Counted from the stretch's first letter, positions 17,805 to 28,060 are shown. The stretch: DNA of 64,000 nucleotides from Sulfurimonas sp. HSL3-2 (GCF_039645965.1 NZ_CP147917.1:558001-622000); one strand, 5' to 3'. Program-made: numbers and translations. Notes: generated by a model not told the origin, from the letters alone.

Positions 17805-18888
17805 TAAACATTTAGCAAATATCAAGACTTACGAAGCGGGAAAACCAATAGAGCTGGTAGTAAGAGAGTTTGGGATCGATCCAAAAGATATTATAAAATT
17901 AGCAAGTAACGAAAATCCTTTCGGATGTTCTGTTAAGGTGCAAGATGCGGTATCGGCTATCGTAAAAAACATGGCTTTATATCCTGATGATTCGATGCTG
18001 AAATTGAAAAATGGACTGGCAAAAAAATACGGCGTAGATATCAAAAATCTTATTATCGGTTCTGGAAGCGATCAGGTCATCGAGTTCATAGTCCATGCAA
18101 AACTTGATGAAAAATCGACTGTCCTTATGAACAGCGTGACATTCGCTATGTATGAGATCTATGCAAAACAAGTGGGTGCGAAGATCGTAAGAACATCTTC
18201 AGAGGAACATAATTTAGATGAGTTTTATGCAATGTATCAAGCGCATAAGCCGTCGGTAATATTTCTATGTACACCAAATAATCCGACAGGTGATGCGATC
18301 GATGCAAAATCTTTACTTGAGTTTATAGCGAAGATCGATGAGAACACTTTAGTCGTCATAGACGGTGCATATATGGAGTATGCGATCGCAAAAGATGCGT
18401 CTAAAAAGATCACTCCAAAAGAGATAGTAGACGGATTTAACAATGTCATCTATCTTGGAACATTCTCTAAAGCTTACGGTCTTGGCGGAATGCGTGTAGG
18501 ATACGGTATAGCATCGGCTTCTATCATCGAACCGTTGTATAAACTTCGTCCTCCGTTTAATATAACAACGCTTTCTCTTGAAGCCGCGAGCGTCGCACTT
18601 GAGGATGAAAAATTTGTACAAGACAGCATAGAAAACAACTTTACAGAGATGAAAAGATATGAGGAGTTCGCTGCTTCAAATTCTTTAAAAATAATAGAAA
18701 GTTATACCAACTTTGTTACATTGTGTTTAAATGATGGTCAAAATTCATCACAATTAGCTGATTCTCTGCTTAAAAAGGGTATGATTGTAAGAGATTTAAG
18801 CGGTTATGGTCTGAATGCTGTGAGGGTGACCGTAGGGACACCTTTTCAAAACGATAGATTCTTTGAACTGACTCCACAATTTTTATAA
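17794..18888 (+). CDS. hisC: Histidinol-phosphate aminotransferase
   Basis: A fold-type I PLP aminotransferase of 364 residues. It contains ASNENPFG near the N-terminus, NNPTGD, and the Schiff-base lysine in [10 protein letters not shown] (about K224), followed by the RVGYG phosphate loop. The pattern is that of HisC, which transaminates imidazole-acetol phosphate in histidine synthesis. Next to pheA, broad-specificity aromatic transamination of phenylpyruvate is also plausible (inference). It overlaps pheA by 11 bp and is followed by fliF after 9 bp. Confidence 0.92.
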   Translation: MEFNKHLANIKTYEAGKPIELVVREFGIDPKDIIKLASNENPFGCSVKVQDAVSAIVKNMALYPDDSMLKLKNGLAKKYGVDIKNLIIGSGSDQVIEFIVHAKLDEKSTVLMNSVTFAMYEIYAKQVGAKIVRTSSEEHNLDEFYAMYQAHKPSVIFLCTPNNPTGDAIDAKSLLEFIAKIDENTLVVIDGAYMEYAIAKDASKKITPKEIVDGFNNVIYLGTFSKAYGLGGMRVGYGIASASIIEPLYKLRPPFNITTLSLEAASVALEDEKFVQDSIENNFTEMKRYEEFAASNSLKIIESYTNFVTLCLNDGQNSSQLADSLLKKGMIVRDLSGYGLNAVRVTVGTPFQNDRFFELTPQFL

Positions 18889-18897
18889 CGGGTATAT

Positions 18898-20631
18898 ATG
18901 GATTTTAAGGTACTTTTTTCACAACTGGTTGTACTTTATTCGAAGCTAAGTAAGGCTCAGCGCATTATTATCGGCGGTGCTGTCGTCGGTATTGTCTCAT
19001 TTTTAGTCTTTTTGGTCGTGTTTACGTCAAAAGGCGAGATAAAAAATGATTACGAGGTCCTGTTTGAAAAGCTTAGCAGTGAAGATGCTTCTAAAGTAGT
19101 CCAACAGCTTGATAAAGAGAATGTACCCTATTCATTAGGTGAAAATAACACGATAAAAGTCCCGAAAGACATAGTCTATAAAGAACGTATATCCATAGCA
19201 TCTATGGGTATCCCGGCAAATAAAAATGTCGGTTTTGAACTTTTTGATTCTCAGGAATTCGGTGCTACGAGTTTCGATCAGAACGTGAAGTATTTAAGAG
19301 CGTTAGAGGGTGAGCTTTCACGTACCATCTCGGCACTGGATCCTGTTGAAGGTGCCAGTGTCTCGCTTGCACTTCCTAAAGAAACTCTGTTTGTTTCAAA
19401 GCAGACCGAACCTACAGCTTCCATCATGGTAAAACTCAAAGATGGAAGAACACTGACTCCAAAGCAGATAAGAGGTGTTAAGAACCTTGTCGCATCCGCA
19501 GTACCAAAACTTACAATAGAAAATGTCGCTCTAATCAACAGTAACGGTGAAGTACTTGGTGATAATGACGACATGGCGCAGCTTGGCGAACTTTCGGTCG
19601 TAGAGCAGAAATACAAGTCTAAAGAGGAGAAAAAAAGCGAGCAGAAGATCGTCGATGTTTTAGCTCCTTTCTTAGGCGGGAGTGATCATGTCGTCGCAAA
19701 AGTGACTATCGAGTATGATTTCTCGCAAAAAAGCTCTACCTCTGAAAAATATGACCCCGAAAATGTAGTAAGAAGCGAGCAGACTTTAGAAGAGAAGCGT
19801 GAAGGTTCGACTCCGGCAGACGTCGGTGGAGTCCCAGGAACGGTAAGTAATATCGGTCCTGTTCAAGGACTAAAGAACAATACGACTACAGATAAATATC
19901 AAAAAAACACCGGTACAACCAATTACGAGATATCAAAGACCGTTTCAACACAAAAAGATCAGTTCGCGCGTATCAAACGCATCACGGCGGCAGTCGTTGT
20001 TGACGGTAAATATCAGCATAAAGTAGATAAAGACGGTAATCCGACGGATGAGATGGAATATATTGCACTTGATCAATCACAGCTTGATGCGATCGCTTCA
20101 CTGGTATCGCAGTCTATCGGGATAAATCAGGACAGAGGCGATCAGGTATCTATTAAGAACTTTCAGTTTAAAAGCTATGCTGATACAGCAGCTGCAGGAA
20201 GTGAAGGTATTAATAAGTTCCTTACATTTACCGATACGTATATTACACCGTTTGCTTCAGTGTTTAAATATGCTTTTGTTCTTATCTTACTATTCATACT
20301 GTACAAAAAAGTCATCTCTCCGTTTGCAGAGAGAATGCTGGAAGTAACACGTGAAGATGAAGATGTCGAGAGACCTGTTCTAGCTATTGAAGATGACGAA
20401 GACGATGATCTGGTCGAGAGAGTCCAAGAGATGCGTAAGAAAGTTGAAGATCAGCTTGGTGTCGGTCAAAACTTTAACGAAGATGAACTTAAGTATGACG
20501 TCTTATTAGAGAAGATCAAAACAATAGCGGAAGATCATCCGGATGATCTAGCGGCATTGATCCAAAGTCTGCTGAGTGAAGAATCTGTCGCTACGGCGCC
20601 ATCATACGCAAAAATATTGGAGGGATTATAA
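18898..20631 (+). CDS. fliF: Flagellar M-ring protein FliF
   Basis: Forms the MS-ring of the flagellar basal body in the inner membrane. The 577-residue protein has an N-terminal membrane helix (about 22-43), the YscJ/FliF ring-building region (about 45-220) with LSRTISALDPVEGASVSLALP, a low-complexity Ser/Thr/Gly linker, a second helix (about 447-470), and an acidic cytoplasmic tail that binds FliG. It opens the fliF-fliG-fliH-dxs run. No flagellar-type sigma-54 promoter is evident in the 9 bp before it, so it is probably read through from hisC. Confidence 0.97.
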   Translation: MDFKVLFSQLVVLYSKLSKAQRIIIGGAVVGIVSFLVFLVVFTSKGEIKNDYEVLFEKLSSEDASKVVQQLDKENVPYSLGENNTIKVPKDIVYKERISIASMGIPANKNVGFELFDSQEFGATSFDQNVKYLRALEGELSRTISALDPVEGASVSLALPKETLFVSKQTEPTASIMVKLKDGRTLTPKQIRGVKNLVASAVPKLTIENVALINSNGEVLGDNDDMAQLGELSVVEQKYKSKEEKKSEQKIVDVLAPFLGGSDHVVAKVTIEYDFSQKSSTSEKYDPENVVRSEQTLEEKREGSTPADVGGVPGTVSNIGPVQGLKNNTTTDKYQKNTGTTNYEISKTVSTQKDQFARIKRITAAVVVDGKYQHKVDKDGNPTDEMEYIALDQSQLDAIASLVSQSIGINQDRGDQVSIKNFQFKSYADTAAAGSEGINKFLTFTDTYITPFASVFKYAFVLILLFILYKKVISPFAERMLEVTREDEDVERPVLAIEDDEDDDLVERVQEMRKKVEDQLGVGQNFNEDELKYDVLLEKIKTIAEDHPDDLAALIQSLLSEESVATAPSYAKILEGL

Positions 20632-20632
20632 G

Positions 20633-21658
20633 ATGAATCTTTCTTCAACACAGCAAGCTCAATTTGAAGAGATGTCGATGTCCGAAAAGATTGCAATACT
20701 TTTATTGCAGCTTGGAGAAGATATCACAGCCAACATATTTGCAAATCTATCTGTCGAATCTATTACGGAGATCTCAAAGTTCATTGCGACAAACAGATCT
20801 ATCGATAAAGCAGTTGCAACCGCAATACTAGAAGAGTTCCATGCGATACTCCAGTCTAGCCAGTATCTTACTTCCGGAGGTCTTGAGTATGCGAGAGAAC
20901 TTTTATATCGTACTTTAGGACCGGAAGAAGCTAAAAAAGTATTGGATAAACTCTCAAAAAGTATGCAGAACTCTCAAAACTTTGCATACCTTTCTAAGAT
21001 CAAACCGCAACAGCTTTCAGACTTTATTATCAACGAACATCCGCAAACAATTGCACTTATTTTGGCGCATATGGATGCTTCGGCTGCGGCTGACGTATTA
21101 GGCTATTTTTCTGATGACCTTCGTGCTGAAGTTGCGATGAGAATGGCAAAACTGGGCGATATTTCGCCTTCTGTCATCAAGCGTGTCAGTGCGGTGCTAG
21201 AGTCTAAACTAGAATCTCTTGCGAGCTACAAAGTGGAAGTCGGTGGACCTCGCGCTGTTGCAGACGTATTTAACCGTCTGGGTGCAAAAGCTTCTAAAGC
21301 TACTCTAAGCTCGATCGAGCAGATCGATGAAGAGCTTGCGTCAGCTATTAAAGAGATGATGTTTACTTTTGAAGATATCGCTAAACTTGATAATAATGCA
21401 ATAAGAGAAGTTCTAAAAGCTTCGGATAAACAAGATCTGATGCTGGCACTAAAAAGTGCGGCTGAAGACCTTAAAGAGAAGTTCTTTGCAAATATGTCAC
21501 AACGTGCACGTGATACTTTTGAGGAAGAGATGCAGTTTATGGGTGCAGTTAAGATGAAAGATGTCGAGACTGCGCAGCGTAAAATAGTTGAAGTCGTTAC
21601 ACAGCTTTCAGAGCAGGGTCTCCTTCAACTAGGTGAATCAGAAGAGATGATAGAGTAA
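20633..21658 (+). CDS. fliG: Flagellar motor switch protein FliG
   Basis: Rotor component that couples MotA/B torque to the MS-ring. I start it at ATG 20633, 1 bp after the fliF stop with AGGG about 9 bp upstream; the open frame extends 19 codons into fliF but that extension is not FliG-like. The 341 residues hold the three FliG domains, including the EHPQTIALILAHMD segment of the middle domain and the charged C-terminal torque helix (KEMMFTFEDIAKLD). The stop overlaps fliH by 1 bp. Confidence 0.96.
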   Translation: MNLSSTQQAQFEEMSMSEKIAILLLQLGEDITANIFANLSVESITEISKFIATNRSIDKAVATAILEEFHAILQSSQYLTSGGLEYARELLYRTLGPEEAKKVLDKLSKSMQNSQNFAYLSKIKPQQLSDFIINEHPQTIALILAHMDASAAADVLGYFSDDLRAEVAMRMAKLGDISPSVIKRVSAVLESKLESLASYKVEVGGPRAVADVFNRLGAKASKATLSSIEQIDEELASAIKEMMFTFEDIAKLDNNAIREVLKASDKQDLMLALKSAAEDLKEKFFANMSQRARDTFEEEMQFMGAVKMKDVETAQRKIVEVVTQLSEQGLLQLGESEEMIE

Positions 21659-22464
21659 TGGACACATTAATCACGACAGATCATTTAGCAAATCATAATA
21701 TCGATAAGTATAAGTTCAAAGTATTTTCTCATTCAGACAAAGAATTGGCGGAAAAAGAGTTTTCAGAGGGCCAGGATACAGTCGTAAGACAAGAGGTCTT
21801 TAGAAGTCTTGACGAGTTGAAATCTTCTGATGAAGATGAAGAAACATCTCATAGCGGCAACAGAGATGAACTTGTCGAATCACTGCTGAAAAAAACTGAT
21901 GAGATGTCATCAAACTTTATCAAACTTCAGATGAAATTGGAAGACTCCGAAGAGGAGTGTGCCAAAAAGCTTGAAGATGCTAAAAAAGAGGCTTATGAAA
22001 AGGGTCTAAATGATGCAAAAGAGCAGTTTAATACAAAACTTGATAATGATAAAGTAACAGCGATCAACCAGTTTTCAGAGTCTGTGAAAAAACTTGAAGA
22101 GAGTGCCAATGAGTACAAAACGGTCCTTGAAGGAATAAAAAAAGAGCTTTTAGAAGCTGCTTTGGATATCGCCAGAGAGGTCATCGAGGTCGAACTTAGT
22201 TCTAACTCATCGAAAGTGGCGGTCACTCTTGCACACGAACTGATAAAAGATCTGCAGACGGCAAGTAAGATAAAACTTAAAGTTAACCCAAATGATCACG
22301 GTGCAGTTTCAGAAAAAGTCGGTTCTTTAGAAAATATCGAGATAATTTCAGACAGGGCGGTAAGCCCTGGCGGCGTCATCGCAATTAGTGATGCCGGAAA
22401 TATAGATGCACAGATATTAAATCGTTATGAACGTGTGAAACAAGCGGCATTACAAGAAGATTAG
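21658..22464 (+). CDS. fliH: Flagellar assembly protein FliH
   Basis: Regulator of the export ATPase FliI. The 268-residue protein has an acidic N-terminal half, a long central coiled coil (about 75-165) rich in Glu and Lys, and a C-terminal domain (about 175-268) resembling the FliH/YscL and V-ATPase E-subunit fold. The position after fliG with 1-bp overlap supports the assignment. FliI is not in this window. Confidence 0.92.
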   Translation: MDTLITTDHLANHNIDKYKFKVFSHSDKELAEKEFSEGQDTVVRQEVFRSLDELKSSDEDEETSHSGNRDELVESLLKKTDEMSSNFIKLQMKLEDSEEECAKKLEDAKKEAYEKGLNDAKEQFNTKLDNDKVTAINQFSESVKKLEESANEYKTVLEGIKKELLEAALDIAREVIEVELSSNSSKVAVTLAHELIKDLQTASKIKLKVNPNDHGAVSEKVGSLENIEIISDRAVSPGGVIAISDAGNIDAQILNRYERVKQAALQED

Positions 22465-22470
22465 GAAGTT

Positions 22471-24312
22471 ATGAAAATAGACATAAAATCGTACAATATT
22501 GAACAATTAAATAATTTATGTAAAGATATCAGAGAGAGAATTTTAGAAGTCGTAAGCAAAAACGGGGGACACTTAAGTTCGACACTTGGTGCGACCGAGC
22601 TGATAGTGGCTATGCACAAGGTTTTCGATTCATCAAAAGATCCTTTTATATTCGATGTATCACATCAGGCATATGCGCATAAACTTCTTACCGGACGCTG
22701 GAATGAATTTGATACATTAAGAGAGTTTAATGGTATCAGCGGCTATACAAAACCGAGTGAAAGCAGTGATGATTATTTTGTTGCCGGACACAGTTCTACA
22801 TCGATATCATTAGGTATCGGTGCGGCAAAAGCGATCGCACTTAAAGGCGAACAAGAGACACGAGTCCCCGTCATTATGATAGGTGACGGTTCGATGACTG
22901 CCGGGATGGTATATGAAGCGTTAAACGAACTGGGTGAGAGAAAATACCCGATGATCATCATCTTAAACGATAATGAGATGAGTATAGCTGCTCCTATCGG
23001 TGCAGTAAGCCGTATGCTGAGTTCTGCAATGGCTTCTCCGTTTTACCAAAAGTTTAAAAAAAGAACTGAAAACTTTGTAGATAATTTCGGTGACGGTGCG
23101 AGATACATAGCAAAAAGACTTGAAGAATCTTTAAAACTTATAACACCCGGGATCATGTTTGAAGAGATGGGAATAGACTATATCGGTCCTGTCGACGGAC
23201 ATGATATTAAATCTCTTATAGATATTTTAGAACGTGCAAAGAGCATGAAAAAACCGGTTATCATCCATGCCCAGACATTAAAAGGCAAAGGCTATGAGAT
23301 CGCCGAAGGCAAGCATGAAAAATGGCACGGCGTAGGTCCTTTTAATATTGAAAGCGGTGACAGTTACAAAAAATCACCTGCAAAATCTGCTACTCAGATA
23401 TACACAGAAGCACTCTTACATGTAGCCGCTCATAACGAGAAGATAGTCGGCGTCACGGCAGCTATGCCGAGTGGAACAGGGCTGAGTGAACTTATGGAAA
23501 AATATCCTGAACGTTTTTGGGATGTAGCTATTGCAGAACAGCATGCCGTGACTTCGATGGCCGCGATGGCAAAAGAGGGATTTAAACCGTTTTGTACTAT
23601 CTATTCGACTTTTTTACAGCGCGGGTACGATCAGGTAATACACGATGTCTGTCTGATGGATCTGCCTGTTGTTTTTGCACTTGACCGTGCAGGAATAGTC
23701 GGTGAAGACGGTGAGACACATCAAGGGGTCTTTGATATCAGCTTTTTAAGAGCGATACCGAATATGACCCTTTTAGCACCTTATAACGAGAAATCTTTTC
23801 ATCAGGCGATAGGTTTTGCTTCGACGTATGAACACCCGTGCTCCGTACGTTACCCAAGAGGTTCTTTCATAGAGTCCGACCTGCCAGAATCGAAACCGTT
23901 TGAACTTGGAAGATCACAACTCTTAGTGAGCCATCAAAGCGATATCCTGTTTATCGGGTACGGAAATGGTGTAGGACGTGCATATCAGACTATGAAACTT
24001 TTAGACAAGGAAGTGTCACTGCTTGATCTAAGGTTTGTAAAACCGCTGGATGAAGAGATGCTCAGAGAGTTGGCTACAAAGCATAAAAAATGGTTTGTAT
24101 TTAGCGACAGTTCAAAAGCGGGCGGAGTAGGCAGTGCCCTTTTAGAATTTTTATCGAGTAACACCTTATCGGATGTAGAACTCGTCAGTTTTGAATATGA
24201 AGACAATTTTATTAAGCATGGGAATACTGTATTGGTAGAAGAATATTTAGGTATTCGTCCTGAACAATTAGTAAAAAAAATTAATAATATATTAAGTCTG
24301 AAGAAATTTTGA
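22471..24312 (+). CDS. dxs: 1-Deoxy-D-xylulose-5-phosphate synthase
   Basis: Thiamine-diphosphate enzyme joining pyruvate and glyceraldehyde-3-phosphate, first step of the MEP isoprenoid pathway. The 613 residues show the ThDP/Mg signature GDGSMTAGMVYEALNE-like block (about 136-150) with LNDNEMSI, the family DHP-like segment VAIAEQHAV, and a transketolase C-terminal domain. Its placement directly after fliH is a Campylobacterota gene-order trait; I recall the same order in C. jejuni. It starts 6 bp after the fliH stop. Confidence 0.96.
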   Translation: MKIDIKSYNIEQLNNLCKDIRERILEVVSKNGGHLSSTLGATELIVAMHKVFDSSKDPFIFDVSHQAYAHKLLTGRWNEFDTLREFNGISGYTKPSESSDDYFVAGHSSTSISLGIGAAKAIALKGEQETRVPVIMIGDGSMTAGMVYEALNELGERKYPMIIILNDNEMSIAAPIGAVSRMLSSAMASPFYQKFKKRTENFVDNFGDGARYIAKRLEESLKLITPGIMFEEMGIDYIGPVDGHDIKSLIDILERAKSMKKPVIIHAQTLKGKGYEIAEGKHEKWHGVGPFNIESGDSYKKSPAKSATQIYTEALLHVAAHNEKIVGVTAAMPSGTGLSELMEKYPERFWDVAIAEQHAVTSMAAMAKEGFKPFCTIYSTFLQRGYDQVIHDVCLMDLPVVFALDRAGIVGEDGETHQGVFDISFLRAIPNMTLLAPYNEKSFHQAIGFASTYEHPCSVRYPRGSFIESDLPESKPFELGRSQLLVSHQSDILFIGYGNGVGRAYQTMKLLDKEVSLLDLRFVKPLDEEMLRELATKHKKWFVFSDSSKAGGVGSALLEFLSSNTLSDVELVSFEYEDNFIKHGNTVLVEEYLGIRPEQLVKKINNILSLKKF

Positions 24313-24320
24313 TATAATCT

Positions 24321-24596
24321 ATGTTTAAATCAGGTAGACGGGGTCAGTTTTTGAGGTATTTATTTGTATTGATTCCAATAATATTGAATGCTAACAGCAT
24401 AGAACAGCTTGCGGCAAAACTGAATCTTTTGGCCGGAACGAAAGCTACAACGCAGTGGGAAAGAGTTTTCTCAAGCGACAGAAGACAAGTTCAGTACGGT
24501 ATCAATAATTTAAATGAGATAGAAAAGATGCGACTTAAAGAGTATCTAATCAAACATGCTGCAGATTCAGATCAGCCTATAGTTCCGGGATTATAA
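24321..24596 (+). CDS. Small secreted protein of unknown function
   Basis: A 91-residue protein I do not recognise. After a basic N-terminus it has a hydrophobic core (LRYLFVLIPIILNANS) that looks like a signal peptide, followed by a helical charged domain ending PIVPGL. A TATAAT at 24313-24318 lies only 2 bp before the ATG, so if that box is a promoter the true start may be TTG 24351 (residue 11), which still leaves a complete signal peptide. The stop codon TAA ends immediately before the ATG of the DUF3373 gene (no gap), so both are made together and may act together in the periplasm (inference). Confidence 0.65.
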   Translation: MFKSGRRGQFLRYLFVLIPIILNANSIEQLAAKLNLLAGTKATTQWERVFSSDRRQVQYGINNLNEIEKMRLKEYLIKHAADSDQPIVPGL

Positions 24597-26054
24597 ATGA
24601 AAAAACTACTTTTTTTAGCACTGCCGCTAATACTTTCTGCAGATAATGCAGCCTTACAAAAAAGACTCGATGAGCTTGAAGCAAAAGTAAGACTTTTAGA
24701 AAAAAATGATCAAGAGAACTCTCAAGATATAAAAGAGATGACTCCTATTTTAGAAAAAACGGAGATGAGATCGATCTTGGATAAGATAGATTTTTCACCT
24801 GAACTTGAACTTCGCGTAGATAAGTTCGATTATACTCTTGGAAAGATCGCAGGCGAAGATACCAGAATATACGGTAATCCTGATTATCAGCCTGACGGTA
24901 CATATCAAAGAAGAGATGAGTTCTCAAAGCATTTCGATCCTGCAGGATATATCCGTGTACGACTCAATATGAAAGCTCAGCTTGACGATCAGGTGAGTTT
25001 TTACGGGAGGATGGTATTTGCCACCTCTTCACAATCCTATCAAAGACTTTGTATCCTCTCTCGTGATATTAAGTCTGTTTCAGCTTCAAGTGCTTTTGAT
25101 ATAGAGCGTGCTTATTTTGATTACAGTGCCGATAAATCTTCACCCAATGCCTTTACTTTCAGTTTCGGAGTTTTGCCTACGACAGGCGGGACACCGATGC
25201 AGTTTGCACAAAATACAAAAAGAAAATCGATGTTTCCAGCACTTGTTTTCGATATGAACACATACGGTGTGATCGCAACACAAAAGTTCAATAACAATAC
25301 TTTTATCCGCGCGATCGCTGCAAAAGCTTATACGATGCGCGGACAGTTCTATCCATATCAGTGTAATCGGGAAAATATAGATAATGCGGATGTACTCGGT
25401 CTTTATGCTGATACAAAGTTTCATTTTTTCGGAAATGCACTGCTTTCTGGAGGGATCAACTATCTGTATAACTTAAAAGCGCATCCTTACCTTGGTCCAG
25501 ACGTTACATCGGACAATGCAAATGTCCTTGGTAATATGATGACACTCGGACTCGGTCTGGATATAGCAGAGTTCAATGAGAAGGATATTGATCTGTTCGC
25601 ACACGGAGCGATGTCTATTCCTGACGGTAACGGTAAAGTGGATGACTATCAGATAGTCAACGACGTGAACGGGACTACCGCTTCTGGAACGGTTGGTTTC
25701 TCAACGGCTGCCTATGCAAAAGGTCCGATGATCAGTTCTAACGGATATGCTTTTTATACAGGTACAAAGTACGGCATAAATGAACGTTTTGATCTTGGTC
25801 TGGAGTATAACTACGGAAGCAAGTACTGGTTCAGTGCTACTCAGGGTGCGGAAGATATATACAATAAACTCTCTACCCGCGGACATGTAGGTGAAGCATA
25901 TGTGATATGGAAGTTTCATAAGAACCTTTATACAAAGGTGGGTTATCTCTATACCAAAGAGGAATATACCGGCTCAGGATGGCATTTTGGAGAGCCTGCA
26001 AGCAAAGACGGAACCCAGCAAGTGGGATATATCTCAATCAATGCTAAATACTAG
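24597..26054 (+). CDS. DUF3373-family outer-membrane protein
   Basis: A 485-residue envelope protein with signal peptide MKKLLFLALPLILSA, a short coiled coil (about 20-45, QKRLDELEAKVRLLEK) that may trimerise, and a long beta-rich region with alternating aromatic/polar residues and Gly-Asp turns ending in a beta strand. This resembles porin-like DUF3373 proteins of Campylobacterota and sulfur bacteria; substrate is unknown. It begins directly after the stop of the small secreted-protein gene and precedes the GGDEF/EAL gene by 12 bp. Confidence 0.75.
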   Translation: MKKLLFLALPLILSADNAALQKRLDELEAKVRLLEKNDQENSQDIKEMTPILEKTEMRSILDKIDFSPELELRVDKFDYTLGKIAGEDTRIYGNPDYQPDGTYQRRDEFSKHFDPAGYIRVRLNMKAQLDDQVSFYGRMVFATSSQSYQRLCILSRDIKSVSASSAFDIERAYFDYSADKSSPNAFTFSFGVLPTTGGTPMQFAQNTKRKSMFPALVFDMNTYGVIATQKFNNNTFIRAIAAKAYTMRGQFYPYQCNRENIDNADVLGLYADTKFHFFGNALLSGGINYLYNLKAHPYLGPDVTSDNANVLGNMMTLGLGLDIAEFNEKDIDLFAHGAMSIPDGNGKVDDYQIVNDVNGTTASGTVGFSTAAYAKGPMISSNGYAFYTGTKYGINERFDLGLEYNYGSKYWFSATQGAEDIYNKLSTRGHVGEAYVIWKFHKNLYTKVGYLYTKEEYTGSGWHFGEPASKDGTQQVGYISINAKY

Positions 26055-26066
26055 GCTGAAAAGACG

Positions 26067-28046
26067 ATGAAATTTAAAAGAAAACTTTATTTTTATCTTT
26101 CTATCGGAATGGCTTTTATGCTTATTCCGCTGTACTTGAGTATCCAAAGTATGAAATCGACTACTGAGATGATCGATTTTATAGTAAATGAACAGATACG
26201 ACTCTCTGAGCTTTCATATAAACTCGATAATGATATAAAGATCAATAACTCCGATGTGCTAACAGCCATCATCCTCAATAATAAATCTACAAGAATAAAT
26301 GTCCAGGAATCCTTTAAAAATGTCAAAGATGATATCAATCAAGTAGACGAGTTTTTAAAAGAGATCGATTTTAAGCATGATAAACTGGTTGAAAAGGTGG
26401 ATGTCATCAGACGCAGGGTTGTCGGATATGAAGCTGTAAACCAATCAATAAACGAAGCATTAAAAAGTCAAAATACCGAAGATATAGAAGATGCACTGCT
26501 TGGATTCAGCAAGATAAACAAAAAGTTCAGTGAAGACACAAACGGCTTGTTAGAACTTGTAAAAAGTGAACTTGAAAAAGACATATACAATCTAAAGATC
26601 ACTAACAGTGATATGAAACTCAGGATATTTCTTTCGTTCAGCGGTTCATTTTTGATCATTATCTTCTCTATATATAAGCTTATATCGTTAAACACGAAAG
26701 TAAAGATACAGCTAAAACGTGCCGAAGATGCAGAGAAAGAGCAGAGATATTTAAAAGGTGAACTTGCGAAATATAATGATGACTTGGAAAAAGAGATAGA
26801 GAAGAAAACAGAGGAACTGCATTCGAAGATATATACGAACTATATAAGCGGATTGCCAAATAGAAATCAGCTGCTTTTAGATATGCAGGAGCAGAACTTT
26901 TTATATATGGCGATCTTAGATATCGACAAGTTCCAGCAGTTTAACGATATTTACGGAGAAGAGTTAGGCAATACCGCTATTAGGATGAGTGCCGACTTTA
27001 TAAGCAGATCTGTGCCGGCAGAAAATAATATGTTGTATCATATAACAGGGGATGAGTTTGTCATAGCTACTCAGAATAAAAAACTTTCTAAAACAGACTT
27101 TATTACGAAGATAGAGGAACTTTTAGAAGAGTATAAACATAATGAGTTTAGATATGAGGACAAAACATTTAATCTTATTATGAGTGCAGGTCTCTCCTTC
27201 TCAGGTGCTTCAAAGATGCTCGCATATGCTGATATGGCATTAAAAAATGCTAAAAAGAAAAACATCTCTTTAGGGATATTTGAAGACGACAAGAAGATAG
27301 AAGAGGAGCACATCAAGATAATAGAGTGCTACAATACTCTTCTTCGTTCTTTTGAAAACAATACTATTGTCTCATATTTTCAACCGATCTTACCGCTTAG
27401 CGATAAGTCAAAACCAAGAAAGTATGAATCACTGGTAAGGATTATAGATGACGGGAAGGTGATACCGCCGATCACTTTTATTGATGTGGCAAAGAAACAC
27501 AGACTCTATCAAAAGCTTACACAGGTAGTGATAGAGAACACACTGTCCGTAATAGAGAGATATAAAGTCCCGTGTTCTATCAATATCTCGGTCGACGACA
27601 TTATAAGTAAGTCTACTCTGGAGTTTTTATATAAAAAACTTGACAGTTTTGAATATAGTAACCTTATAACGATAGAGCTTTTAGAAACAGAAGATTTTCA
27701 GGACTATGAAGATGTCTTGGAATTTTGTAAGAACATACGTTCATACGGTGCGAAGATCGCGTTGGATGATTTTGGAAGCGGGTATTCTAACTTTTCGCAT
27801 GCACTCAATCTTCCTATCGATTATATAAAGATAGACGCTTCTATCATATCAAATATAGACAGAGATAAAAATTCTCAGGTGATGGTCGAGACCATAGTGG
27901 ATCTGGCTCGTAAGATGAACGTAGAGACGATCGCAGAGTTCGTTTCATCAGTCGAGATACTTGAGACGGTGACATCGCTTGGAGTTGATTATGCCCAAGG
28001 TTTTTATATAGGTAAACCGGAGCCGATCACATATTACATAAAATGA
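26067..28046 (+). CDS. Membrane GGDEF/EAL cyclic-di-GMP signalling protein
   Basis: A 659-residue inner-membrane protein. TM1 (about 8-27), a helical periplasmic sensor domain (about 28-185), TM2 (about 190-208), a coiled coil (about 215-255), a GGDEF domain (about 260-415) and an EAL domain (about 425-655). The GGDEF motif reads TGDEF (about 327-331), so the first Gly is lost, and the EAL motif reads ESL (about 453). Other EAL residues (NIS, LLETE, DDFGSGYSN, KID, AEFV, QGFYIGKP) are intact, favouring c-di-GMP hydrolysis with a degenerate or regulatory GGDEF domain (inference). It lies 14 bp before ovoA. Confidence 0.88.
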   Translation: MKFKRKLYFYLSIGMAFMLIPLYLSIQSMKSTTEMIDFIVNEQIRLSELSYKLDNDIKINNSDVLTAIILNNKSTRINVQESFKNVKDDINQVDEFLKEIDFKHDKLVEKVDVIRRRVVGYEAVNQSINEALKSQNTEDIEDALLGFSKINKKFSEDTNGLLELVKSELEKDIYNLKITNSDMKLRIFLSFSGSFLIIIFSIYKLISLNTKVKIQLKRAEDAEKEQRYLKGELAKYNDDLEKEIEKKTEELHSKIYTNYISGLPNRNQLLLDMQEQNFLYMAILDIDKFQQFNDIYGEELGNTAIRMSADFISRSVPAENNMLYHITGDEFVIATQNKKLSKTDFITKIEELLEEYKHNEFRYEDKTFNLIMSAGLSFSGASKMLAYADMALKNAKKKNISLGIFEDDKKIEEEHIKIIECYNTLLRSFENNTIVSYFQPILPLSDKSKPRKYESLVRIIDDGKVIPPITFIDVAKKHRLYQKLTQVVIENTLSVIERYKVPCSINISVDDIISKSTLEFLYKKLDSFEYSNLITIELLETEDFQDYEDVLEFCKNIRSYGAKIALDDFGSGYSNFSHALNLPIDYIKIDASIISNIDRDKNSQVMVETIVDLARKMNVETIAEFVSSVEILETVTSLGVDYAQGFYIGKPEPITYYIK

Positions 28047-28060
28047 CATAAGGGTTAGTT

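Noticed and set aside
20576-20632. Extended fliG start inside fliF
   Set aside because: The extra residues are out-of-frame fliF sequence; ATG 20633 gives the normal FliG start.
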